A program made the translations under genes and the position numbers. DNA of 45,382 bases from positions 392,882-438,263 of the forward strand of contig RPFO01000078.1 in the NCBI GenBank assembly GCA_009746045.1. Direction: 5' to 3'. This DNA comes from Mesostigma viride. Taxonomy: Eukaryota > Streptophyta > Mesostigmatophyceae > Mesostigmatales > Mesostigmataceae. The notes beneath the pieces were generated by a model. The model had not been told where the DNA came from and did no database searches. It saw only the letters and a program-made list of their open reading frames with translations. Shown here piece after piece: positions 1-8,325 of the stretch (position 1 is its first letter; every line of letters begins with the position of its first letter).

Positions 1-1
1 T

Positions 2-1999
2 GCAGCAGCTGTATCTGGTCTGAAAATGAAGGCCTCACCATGGGCTAGAGTGTCAGATTTTTCAGGCAAAACCAAAATGCAGGTCAAAGGTCAGGTGAGC
101 ATTCAAATCTTGGGTATGCCCACTCCATTTCAGGTGGTTGAGGGTTACTCAGGGAATGCCCTGTTAGGGGAACCTTTTGTATCTTACCCTGGTGTTGTCA
201 TCTCAGCTGGGAGGTTGAGTGTGGCAGGGGTAGGACAGGTGCCTCTAGATCATTTTAAAATCCCTTTGAGCCAGATTAGCACTGGGTTGGATGCTGCCAT
301 CAATGCAGTTAAGCCCAAGTACCTCCCAGGTCAGGAACCGTGTGTGGAGGACCTCATACACTCTCAAAAGCTACACCCTTCAGCGTTTGGGCTTGGTAGA
401 TGGGATGTTGCATCCATGTCTCCCCTGTCCTATGATGATATTGTACGGGACTGCCAGACGCAGATTGGGTTTCTTAAGTGGCTGGAGGCTTTTACCAAAG
501 CCAGGGAGGAGTGGGTTGTTCCAGATGCACGTAGTCCCACACACACACCACCTGTGACTCCTCTTGATGCTATGCCAGCTGGAGCCAAGAAGCTAAGGTT
601 AAAGTTTGTGTGCAAGCATAAACCTCAGGCTGATGGGGGACCACCCATTTTCCATGCTAGGCCATGTGTCACTGAGTTCAGGGGCTCTACAGAGCTGACA
701 GAGGCTGAGCTTTATACTCCTGGTATTCAGCAAACGTCTCTCAAGGTGTTGCTTTCCTTGTTTTTGCATCAGCTTAATACAGGGAAGGATTATGTGTGTA
801 AAGCCACAGATATCAAAAGAGCCTTTCTAAAGGGGGACCCTGCCATAGCACAGCAGGTCTGGAGAGGTCAGGTATACGTGGTGAATACTCCTAAGGTGTG
901 GCACAGGGATATTGTTCAACCCTTGTTGAGGCCAAACCTGGGGGTTGAAGGGTTGCAGTCAGCTCCAAAAATTTTTAGGCTGTCTGCACAGGAGGTATTC
1001 ATGAAGCTAGGGGCCACCTATGATGACATTGACCCTTGCTTGTTTGTCATCCCACACCCTGATGGAATGATGATGTTTGTCTGGCATGGGGATGATCAGT
1101 TAATCTCAGGTCCTAGAGCTGCAGTGGATGCTTTCATAGCTCAGGTGTCTGCCAGTTTTGAGATTGGCAAGCAGCTAGAGCTGGGCAAGGAGCCAGTCAA
1201 GTTCTGTGGCATGATGCTTGAGTTGCTGCAGCAGCAGGGCAGCTGGGTTTGTTCCATGCAGGCCTCTGCTGAATACATTAAGTCTTGTCTGGATGTCCTG
1301 CCTGTTCACATCACCCCTGACATGTGCCCTACCATTAGAGGCAAGCTTGGTTGGCTATGTGCTACATGTGCACCCCACCTGGCTTTTGTGAGCAGGGTAG
1401 ATGATGAGGTACTACAGGAGGTAGGAGCACGGGCAATCAAGCAGTTGTTGCATGATGGTCCACCTTTGATGCTTCACTCACTGGACCTGTTTACTCCCAT
1501 TCACATCACGTGCATGATGGATAGTTCAATGGAGTCCAGGGTAGTTACCAAGGTTCAAGCCAGAGAGGCTGGATTGTTTTTCCTGCATAACCAAGGTGGG
1601 AAGAAGTCACTAGTCTCCTGGTTCAGTAGATTGCACAAGAGGAAAGCTGTGAGTAGCAATGTAGCTGAATGCAGGGCTGTGGTATCTTCTGTCTTGCATG
1701 CAAGGTATCTCAATCACTTGCTGGTCTGGCTTCAACACCAGGCTGGTAGCTCTGCAGGAGTGAAAGCACATTTGCTGACTGACTCTCAATCTATCATCTC
1801 TTTCCTTGCCAATCCTTTGGCTGTACACTCGGACCTGGATTGGATTGTGCTAAAACAGGAATGCAAGTACCTGGAGTCTAAAGCCCACGTCAGGGACAAA
1901 GACAATGCTGCAGATGCACTGACCAAGGTGCCACAAGCAGCAGGACCACAATACCAGGTCTTGTATGGGTTGATGAACCCTGGTTACAGTCTGAAGTGA
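2..1999 (+). CDS. Copia-class retrotransposon polyprotein, 3' part (protease-like end, reverse transcriptase, RNase H)
   Basis: This is the C-terminal part of a pol polyprotein that would copy element RNA into DNA. The frame is open to the left edge (no stop before the Met at base 26), so the start lies outside; residues are counted from that Met. Residues 20-60 resemble the second half of a retropepsin, with LLG at 46-48. Reverse transcriptase runs from about W152 to 400: HAR at 210-212, motif A TDIKRAF with D262, GLQSAP at 309-314 (copia GLKQAP), DPCLFV, and motif C HGDD with D356 and D357. RNase H follows at about 493-650 with candidate catalytic D499, E548, D586 and D603 or D605, then the copia-like ending AADALTK. 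The frame has no break over 2 kb, so the copy looks young. No integrase is visible between the protease-like part and the reverse transcriptase. Copia class is my reading of the motifs. Confidence 0.88.
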   Translation, partial: AAAVSGLKMKASPWARVSDFSGKTKMQVKGQVSIQILGMPTPFQVVEGYSGNALLGEPFVSYPGVVISAGRLSVAGVGQVPLDHFKIPLSQISTGLDAAINAVKPKYLPGQEPCVEDLIHSQKLHPSAFGLGRWDVASMSPLSYDDIVRDCQTQIGFLKWLEAFTKAREEWVVPDARSPTHTPPVTPLDAMPAGAKKLRLKFVCKHKPQADGGPPIFHARPCVTEFRGSTELTEAELYTPGIQQTSLKVLLSLFLHQLNTGKDYVCKATDIKRAFLKGDPAIAQQVWRGQVYVVNTPKVWHRDIVQPLLRPNLGVEGLQSAPKIFRLSAQEVFMKLGATYDDIDPCLFVIPHPDGMMMFVWHGDDQLISGPRAAVDAFIAQVSASFEIGKQLELGKEPVKFCGMMLELLQQQGSWVCSMQASAEYIKSCLDVLPVHITPDMCPTIRGKLGWLCATCAPHLAFVSRVDDEVLQEVGARAIKQLLHDGPPLMLHSLDLFTPIHITCMMDSSMESRVVTKVQAREAGLFFLHNQGGKKSLVSWFSRLHKRKAVSSNVAECRAVVSSVLHARYLNHLLVWLQHQAGSSAGVKAHLLTDSQSIISFLANPLAVHSDLDWIVLKQECKYLESKAHVRDKDNAADALTKVPQAAGPQYQVLYGLMNPGYSLK

Positions 2000-2423
2000 C
2001 TGGCACATTGTACATGTTAGCCCATGACCCCCTGCCTAATACTGCAGCTGAAAGGCTGCAGTGGCAGCTGGGTAGTTTTCTGACAGTGAGAAGCACTGGT
2101 CTAGAAAGTTGGGACATGATGAATGTGTTATTTATTGAATAAAATTTTTGAGACACTTGTTTGGATGACCATGACATGCTGGGGCCTGAGCACCCATCTC
2201 ACTCAGTTAAGAAACCATGCTTGAGACATGGGGCCTTTTTAATGCATCTCTTGTACATGTGTGAGGTGACCTTTGGGTCCTAGTAGGTTATCTGACAGTT
2301 TTTCTAAGGCATTGGGAATGGCTGCGTCCATTTGATGGCTATGTGTGTTTCTGTTGAAACCCAAAGAAAACTTAAAGTGGGAGTTAGTCTAAGTCTCCCG
2401 CCTGTAGCCTAAGGGGACACGTG
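2000..2423. other. Non-coding 3' flank of the retrotransposon ORF
   Basis: No ORF of note follows the TGA at 1997-1999. A purine-rich stretch near 2373-2386 is the only candidate polypurine tract, and no clear LTR start (TG after a purine tract) can be fixed. A matching 5' LTR would lie left of the window, so LTR limits cannot be set from this sequence. Confidence 0.4.
2138..2143 (+). promoter_or_regulatory. Possible poly(A) signal AATAAA
   Basis: AATAAA lies about 140 bp after the stop codon of the polyprotein ORF, in an AT-rich stretch. The position suits 3'-end formation of its transcript. The motif alone is weak evidence. Confidence 0.35.
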
Positions 2424-2659
2424 CCAGCACCGCCGGCGCCCAATTGGGTACTGGGACGGTGCTGGACTAGAGCAGTCGTGGCATGGACACGTGGCTAGAC
2501 TCAGTATGTGATGAGCCGGTACCACAGTACCGGGACTCTAGTTGTCATGTTATAGGACTGACTAGATCAGGTTGTAACTGATAGGCTAGTCCGTCCAGGA
2601 TCAGTAAGTTAGGCTTAACTTACGCAAAGTCTGGTCAGCCGCAAGTGACGGCTGACCAG
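2424..2659. repeat. Chain of five short inverted repeats (hairpins)
   Basis: Five stems lie one after another: (1) CCAGCACCG 2424-2432 with CGGTGCTGG 2457-2465; (2) CCGGTAC 2516-2522 with GTACCGG 2527-2533; (3) 2555-2570 with 2578-2596, imperfect; (4) GTAAGTTA 2604-2611 with TAACTTAC 2616-2623; (5) CTGGTCAGCCG 2631-2641 with CGGCTGACCAG 2649-2659. The direct repeat GGACACGTG occurs at 2415-2423 and 2485-2493. This density of perfect stems suggests a structured RNA or the terminal region of a mobile element. The function is unknown. Confidence 0.6.
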
Positions 2660-2770
2660 CGGTATATGTGCCACATTATCCTAATGCCAAGGTGTCTCGT
2701 CGTTTCCACACAAGCCATTTGGCATTGTCTGCGTGCACTGAGCTTTCCAGTTCTCTGTATGCTCACTAAC

Positions 2771-3092
2771 TAGTATGCCCACCCCTACCCCCTTGGTTGC
2801 CTTTTACCAATGGTACACCTTTAGGCTGTACTGGGTGTAACTACTGGTATAACTAGTACCCAAATGATGATCCCAAGGGCTCAAACTGTTCAGCAACTAA
2901 TTGTTTATCATCCCTGAAGTGGTAGGTGTCTAGGTCTTATCAAATAATTCAAAATGCACCATCTAACAAGAATGAAAACGCGCGTCTTGACCCTCCTGAC
3001 TTTGATGGTAGTTACATATGGCCTACCATGCATACATGTGAGGTTGTGATAGCTTACCCCTTATGTAGGGCGACTCATGGACATGCTTGACG
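2771..3092 (+). repeat. Dispersed repeat of about 320 bp, copy 1
   Basis: This stretch matches 8326-8645 in the same orientation. The match starts at TAGTATGCCCACCCC and ends just after CTCATGGACATG. By eye there are about 17 substitutions and a few small indels, roughly 93% identity. It has no clear coding capacity, because an indel near 2930-2945 breaks any frame shared with copy 2. It could be a solo LTR, a non-autonomous element or one of a pair of LTR-like ends. I see no tRNA primer site or polypurine tract beside it. Confidence 0.75.
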
Positions 3093-3565
3093 CCCTTGGA
3101 TATTGGTAGATTGGTTGTGGGGTGGTTTACAAAATAGGTGAGTTACAGACGATTTATCGGCAGCATTTCTGCCCATTTAGGGGTTAAACACACCACAATC
3201 AAATCACAAAACAGTAACATGCCAAGAACAGGTCTCATTTACGTACATATATAGAGAGAGCAGAGGGACCTTGTAGGCCTGTACTGGAAGCACCCACTAT
3301 GCCCCCAAATAGCCCTACATATTACGAACCTATTTGCATGCTTGGTTCCTACACTATGGCCTAGAAAAAGTTATTAGGCTGGATCATGGGGCATTGTGTG
3401 GCATACATATCGGTGGTGCAACTCATGGGTGGTTTTAGGCACTAGTCAGAGACGATTCCAGATTTCTGGCCTGCGCTGGTTGTCTCTTGACAATGTTCCT
3501 ATTGTTTCGCGCTTAATTTGTATTTCTGTATCATGTTCTGTATCATTCTCTTGCTATGTACCATA
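3093..3565. other. Non-coding, no recognised feature
   Basis: No long ORF, RNA gene or repeat is recognised here. A short GA microsatellite-like run (gagagagcagag) lies near 3250. Confidence 0.5.
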
Positions 3566-3581
3566 CCGGCTCACTTCCGTG
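3566..3581 (+). repeat. Left terminal inverted repeat (16 bp)
   Basis: CCGGCTCACTTCCGTG is the exact reverse complement of 6057-6072. The 55 bp from here to 3620 also align without gaps to the start of the giant array at 8981-9035. Confidence 0.75.
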
Positions 3582-3608
3582 AGACGCGAGTGAGACGTTT
3601 TCACGTCT

Positions 3609-3757
3609 GTGAGACACCCCAAACTCACCTTGGTGGAACACCCCATTTTCCCAAATTGGCCTAGGTGGAACACCCAAACTCACCAGTTGGTGGAACACCT
3701 CAACTCACCTAGGTGGAACACCCAAACTCCCCTAGGTGGAACACCTAAACTAAGGCG
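3609..3757 (+). repeat. Degenerate minisatellite with 23-bp and 32-bp units
   Basis: Units start GGTGGAACAC. Several are 23-25 bp long and lack the ATTTTC block, while one (about 3632-3663) is a full 32 bp and contains CCCATTTTC. Both classes share the CCAAACTCACC core with the giant array. These look like old or ancestral relatives of the 32-bp monomer. Confidence 0.7.
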
Positions 3758-3900
3758 TTTTTTCTCTTTCATATTAATACAACATACAATAATCAATGAA
3801 ACTGTACGTACATATCTCAAAGTTTGCCACATGGCAATTCGCTGCTGCCTAGGATATATAAGTATAAAAGTACAAGCACATTTATTTATGAACGTACCTT
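3758..3900. other. Unique AT-rich spacer with a TATA-box-like site
   Basis: This is the only non-repeat part of the small TIR element outside the nested insertion. TATATAAG and TATAAAAG lie close together near 3852-3867 on the plus strand and could be a promoter reading rightward. No ORF of meaningful length follows, so promoter activity is speculative. Confidence 0.3.
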
Positions 3901-3978
3901 GCCACTCACCACGGTGTCCAGAACACCCCGTTTTCCCAAACTCACCTTGGTGGAACACCCAAACTCACCTCGGTGGAA
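3901..3978 (+). repeat. Degenerate minisatellite units left of the nested insertion
   Basis: Units with CACCCCGTTTTCCC and GGTGGAACACCCAAACTCACC precede the nested insertion. The last unit stops at GGTGGAA and resumes after the insertion as CACCC at 5936, so the insertion split one unit. Confidence 0.65.
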
Positions 3979-5358
3979 TCGGGGTTCTTTGAACGGAGTT
4001 TCTTCTATACGTGAATGCGGGAACAAGAGGCCGCTGGATGAGCGGCTTATAGGTCGTAGTGTTTTCTCGTAGCTGTTTGGCTAGAGCTTTTGTGATTAGT
4101 AGATGCAGTATAGTGCATGGTTGAAAAATGAATTAAATAAAATGTGCGTTCCGCGCTTGGGTTGATTATACCCGGGCGGAACGGGGCGTGAGGTGCAGTG
4201 CCCCTGAAAAGAACAACCTACGCATTATTTAATACTAGCCGTGCAGATTCGGGATATTCTACCCCCGGTCTGTACGGTTAGCGTCTTACTAGCATCACTG
4301 AACATAAGGGTTTAATGACGTCAGTTAGCTAGGGATAAGGGAGGTTTTGCGACTAAAAGCCGCTCTGGCTGGTTTTGTCGGCCTCTTTCTTTGCTCGTTG
4401 TCGTTGCGGCGGCAGCCGCAGCTATGGGTGCTGCGGAGCAAAATCCCAAAAGCACTGGTTGCACCGGCCACTTGGCCAGTGGTGAGACTTCCAGTTGTTA
4501 ACCGGCCAGGCGTAGTTCCTCGCCCGGTTAACTAAAAGAAAAGAAAATGATTACCTCCGGTCCGCACCTTTTCCCCAGCTTGGGGTCTTTGGTGGGCCAG
4601 GTGCCGTGACAGGTGCTCAACTGTCGCTTGGTCGGCCCAGTGCGCGAGCTGGTGCTCCGTACCTGGGGATGCTTGCACCCCGGGTTGGAGCCGGATGGCT
4701 GGCACTGGCGACCCGTGTCTCGGTCCGCGGCCTGAGGCTTTTTCTTCGGAAATTGCTGCTGGCCAGCAAACTTTGCAATTGCCTTCCGCCGAGGGGGGGG
4801 TGGTTGGGGCTGGGGACGGCGATGGGAAAAGCGCCTAAGCTAGAAATTTTTTCCCCACGCATAGAAACCTCGGGGGGAATGCGGTCTTGGCTGAACGGAC
4901 TCTCGTTCAGCCAGGTGCCTGGGGCTGTGGCCTCGGGCATCCGGGCTGGCGGGGCCTGGGCTAGGTCCACGTTTTTTCTCGAAGCGCCTCGGGTCTATGG
5001 GGAGACGGCCATAGCGGTACCGACTCGGGGCCCCGAGAGGGGTCATGATAGGCTGGCCGTGCGCAATCGCAGTGCAAATGCGCTGGGCCTTTTTGGGCCT
5101 GGCCATGCATCCACAGCCGCCGGGCACACGCCTCCCGATGTGGGGGGGCTCCCGTTTTGCGGCAGGGCGGTCACTTGTGACAACGAGCAAGGTGGAGTGC
5201 GGCTTCAAGGGAAAGCCAGGGCGGGGGTGATTGGGCAACGTACTTCATGAAGGCCTTGAACGGCGTGCCTCCGGGCATGTCGATAGTGTCACATGTATGC
5301 TTCCACTTATTGTTTTAATGAAGATGCTGGTTTTTGTGGGAGCTACGTGGGACATGAA
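3979..5358 (+). mobile_element. TC unit, full-length (locus 1)
   Basis: This 1,380-bp unit starts TCGGGGTTC and ends GGGACATGAA. It has three parts: L (3979-4396), a GC-rich core M (4397-5232) and R (5233-5358). L and R recur in the next unit, and the whole is repeated at 25174-26554. No TIRs or target-site duplications are seen. L holds a run of hairpins: 4030-4046, 4148-4182, 4183-4204 and 4239-4277. No transposase, integrase or reverse transcriptase is encoded. It looks like a non-autonomous mobile unit of unknown class. The TC start and the absence of a duplication recall Helitrons, but the end is not CTRR. Confidence 0.65.
4397..5232. other. GC-rich core M of the full TC unit (locus 1)
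   Basis: This 836-bp segment is clearly more GC-rich than its surroundings and is absent from the short unit. It contains strong hairpins: GTTAACCGG with CCGGTTAAC (4497-4532, with an inner GGCG/CGCC) and GGCTGAACG with CGTTCAGCC (4889-4912). The 214-codon frame at 4606-5250 is not conserved in the second copy, because a C-run near 5032 and a G-run near 5142 differ by one base each. I do not call a protein. It may be captured foreign sequence or a structured non-coding core. Confidence 0.55.
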
Positions 5359-5935
5359 TCGGGGTTCTTTGAACGGAGTTTCTTCTATACGTGAATGCGG
5401 GAACAAGAGGCCGCTGGATGAGCGGCTTATAGGTCGTAGTGTTTTCTCGTAGCTATTTGGCTAGAGCTTTTGTGATTAGTAGATGCAGTATAGTGCATGG
5501 TTGAAAAATGAATTAAATAAAATGTGCGTTCCGCGCTTGGGTTGATTATACCCGGGCGGAACGGGGCGTGAGGTGCAGTGCCCCTGAAAAGAACAACCTA
5601 CGCATTATTTAATACTAGCCGTGCAGATTCGGGATATTCTACCCCCGGTCTGTACGGTTAGCGTCTTACTAGCATCACTGAACATAAGGGTTTAATGACG
5701 TCAGTTAGCTAGGGATAAGGGAGGTTTTGCGACTAAAAGCCGCTCTGGCTGGTTTTGTCGGCCTTTTTCTTTGCTCCCCACCCACCCACCCTTGTCTTGG
5801 TTGCCTCTAGGGCAACGTACTTCATGAAGGCCTTGAACGGCGTGCCTCCGGGCATGTCGATAGTGTCACATGTATGCTTCCACTTATTGTTTTAATGAAG
5901 ATGCTGGTTTTTGTGGGAGCTACGTGGGACATGAA
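5359..5935 (+). mobile_element. TC unit, short form (locus 1)
   Basis: This 577-bp unit directly abuts the full unit with no bases between. It has L (5359-5776), a 33-bp linker (5777-5809, CCCACC repeats followed by TTGTCTTGGTTGCCTCTA) and R (5810-5935). The linker is not found in the full unit. L differs from the L of the full unit by only two substitutions. The linker ends in a pyrimidine stretch and TAG, like a 3' splice site. Confidence 0.65.
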
Positions 5936-6030
5936 CACCCATACTCACCTAGGTGGAACACCCCCATGCTTACATAGGTGGGACATGAAGTCACCAAGGT
6001 GGAACATTCCATCTTGCTGAGTTTGTCTCA
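5936..6030 (+). repeat. Degenerate minisatellite right of the nested insertion
   Basis: Units such as CTAGGTGGAACACC continue the split array after the insertion. One unit at 5978-5989 reads GTGGGACATGAA, the same as the 3' end of the TC unit, which hints that the TC unit end may derive from such a unit. Confidence 0.6.
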
Positions 6031-6056
6031 CCGTCGCAGGAGTGAGACGCGTCTGA

Positions 6057-6072
6057 CACGGAAGTGAGCCGG
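6057..6072 (-). repeat. Right terminal inverted repeat (16 bp)
   Basis: CACGGAAGTGAGCCGG is a perfect complement of the left end. Just inside it, near 6042-6048, lies another GTGAGAC motif. Confidence 0.75.
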
Positions 6073-8325
6073 CATTGTACAGTAGTCTGACATTGACCCA
6101 TGTGTAACTTACCAGTTCTGATCGACAATTTGAGTGCTGGTCATTAGTTTTATCGATAGAGTTCTAAGCCCGGCCACCACCAACCCGTGAACATTTTCCT
6201 ATGCCTCGATCTTTCACAGGCCGGCCCCACTACATACATGCAATTACAATGCCACCATGCATCCATACAAAGTAAGTTTACCATAAATTTATATTCACCA
6301 TGCATTCATACATGACATTGTACGGTTGTTTGTCAGACTCACTGCGCCGTATCGAGAACTGGGAAATCAAGCGTGTCGGGAACGGTCCCTGAGATGCCCA
6401 ACGATCTGCACACAAGCATGCACGCATTGTACGTGTGGTTCCACGGAAGCAGAATGCCTGCCTATGAAATGAAAGTGTTATCTGTATGTACCATCACATG
6501 CTAAGAAGCCTACAAAAAAATTTGGGTTCAGCTGCATGACTGAAAGATATGTAGTATAGTTAGTGTAAAAGAAAATTGAGAATTTAAAAGATAGTGGTTG
6601 ATTGACTGACTGGATTTACACATGCAATGCTTGCTTGCCACCCACTGCGCACGAATTGCAGGTACAATCATGCATGAAAGATCGTGAAGAAAACATCGGA
6701 AAGACTATTGATATGTATTTAGTACTTGGCCATTAATTACATGTAGACCATTTGATAGGTTATACATATGGTTATGTTGAAGAGGTTGCATTAAGCGGTG
6801 ATGCCTTGCAATGGGCATTGAATTATTTGAATCTCATTTTATCTGGCCTTGTAGGCTAATGATCGTCATCATGCTAGTGCGAACTGTCAATCAGATTGGC
6901 TAAGTGAGAGTATGAAGACCCTCATTGAAACGACTGATTCTAGCTATGAGATACGATAAGCTTAAGGGCAGCTTAAATGACTGACTGGTGTCAACCGGAG
7001 AAGGATGACATGACATCTACAAGTGAATCTAACCCCTAAATGGTCTGGCTGCCGATTTTCTGCCAAAAATCAAATTACAGCCATTGCGTCGGCCCCTTCT
7101 CGGGGGACCAAATGCCGCCAATACTATTGGGAATTCGGAAAAGTTTTTTTTGTGAAGAATGAAAGTTTATAAGTTTCTCTACAGGACCATCCTAGGGTTT
7201 GCTATATTTGCACCAAGTTTAACAGGTGTAATGGATCGTCAAAGTACGGGGGGGCAGGGTACACACGTAAAACGTGCATTCCAGAAAATGACAACCTGGC
7301 CATGGCGGCTTGCGTCCACTCATGGCATTTGCGTCTGCGTTCGAATTTGAAGGCCAAACTTAAGAAATAGATTTCATATGTCCTAAAGATCACACATCCC
7401 AATTCTTGGTTTCAATTTTTGGTTTGCGAGAAGGCCATTTGATAGGTGTCGGCGGCGTTCTTGCTGGAAAAAATTGGGATCAGGCCGGATGATAGAAACG
7501 TTGACAGCAATACCTTTTCGGCGCATTTTGTGGGATATATCGGTTGCTTTGTACTTATTATGATGTAGTGTAGTCATAAACGTGCAATTAAGGGTGGCCA
7601 GAAATCGCCGAATCTAGTGACCATGCTGCACAACTTTGGTGTGCGGCAATGCGCCATTTTGCGGCCACCGCCTGGGCAAAGGTAATGCCAGCCATGCATG
7701 CCAGGTAAAGCTGAAGCATCCTTTTCTTATCGATGTATGATGTCCATATCTACGTTCTAGCTTGTGCAGCACATTCTTTTTGCATTATACATCCATGCTC
7801 TTTCTTGACCATGGCCTGGCCCCTTCCTAAAACACCCCTCTTAGATGCTTCCCTCAGTCCGTTGACCTGCCATATGTAGTGTGCTGGTGCTTATTTTTAG
7901 AGGCTGTATGGGTTTGAATACCTCAAATATGTTTCTTATAATTAATTTCCCACACACATATTGCATGAGTGTGAGGCAGTCCGCTGGTCTCTATGGCATG
8001 TAATGGTGAGTAAAAACTTCCCATTGTCAGCATGCGCCACCAGGTGTGCTGGCCATCACCTGGCAAGCAATAGCAGCTTAGGCCTAGTTCATCTTCACTA
8101 TGGAAAGCTGAAATAGGCTTAACATCACTAGTTTGTTGGTGGCTGCCTCCTAGAATGCATGCTTTGCGTAGGGTATCCGTACCACGTTACCTACGTGCAT
8201 GGACCAGGTGGCACCTGAACATAGGTGCCATATAAGGGCAGTGTGATGACGCAGTTATGTTTTCCCATCATTGTGGAAGGGAAATGTTTTGTATCATTGG
8301 CATGGTTGGTGGCCATATTAGTAGG
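6073..8325. other. Non-coding, no recognised gene
   Basis: About 2.25 kb of AT-rich sequence has only short ORFs, and none resembles a known protein. It contains a direct repeat CATGCATYCATACA (near 6256 and 6300) and an imperfect hairpin (GGTGGCC 7593-7599 with GGCCACC 7663-7669). It could be intergenic or intronic, or decayed repeats. Confidence 0.5.
7593..7669. repeat. Imperfect inverted repeat
   Basis: GGTGGCC and GGCCACC pair at the outside, and the adjacent GAAATCGCC and GCGCCATTTT extend the pairing imperfectly. It may be a relic of a small foldback element. Confidence 0.35.

Larger units (their letters stand above)
3566..6072. mobile_element. Small TIR-bounded element carrying a minisatellite and a nested insertion
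   Basis: The ends are perfect 16-bp inverted repeats, CCGGCTCACTTCCGTG at 3566-3581 and its complement at 6057-6072. Inside are degenerate minisatellite units on both sides, a unique AT-rich piece of about 140 bp, and a nested 1,957-bp insertion (3979-5935). Without the insertion the element is about 550 bp, the size of a MITE-like non-autonomous DNA transposon. No transposase ORF is present. The flanking bases (CCATA on the left, CATTG on the right) give no clear target-site duplication. Three GTGAGAC motifs follow the left TIR tip (3579, 3590, 3609), like subterminal transposase-binding repeats. The TIR match is seen; the transposon reading is inference. Confidence 0.7.

Noticed and set aside
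2495-2541. Hammerhead ribozyme: GTGATGAG followed by a CCGGTAC/GTACCGG stem and a closing CTAGA/TCTAG pair.
   Set aside because: The core should read CTGATGA and the stem should be followed by GAAA. Here the first base differs and GAAA is replaced by GAC, so the catalytic core is not met.
4397-5232. The GC-rich core as an intron, with the short unit as its spliced retrocopy.
   Set aside because: The core begins with GT but has no AG at its 3' border, and the short unit has a 33-bp linker that is absent from the full unit, so splicing alone cannot relate the two.
4606-5250. 214-codon ORF in the GC-rich core, with long antisense ORFs at 4617-4970 and 4840-5238.
   Set aside because: High GC content lowers stop frequency in all frames. 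The equivalent frame at 25802-26374 is shifted by single-base differences in C and G runs, and no domain is recognisable.
3979-5935. The TC-unit dimer as a TRIM-type LTR element, with R+L as the LTR and the GC-rich core as the interior.
   Set aside because: Locus-wise identity of L and R is LTR-like. However, R+L has no TG...CA ends, no primer site or polypurine tract follows, and the outer ends (L on the left, R on the right) are not a repeat pair.
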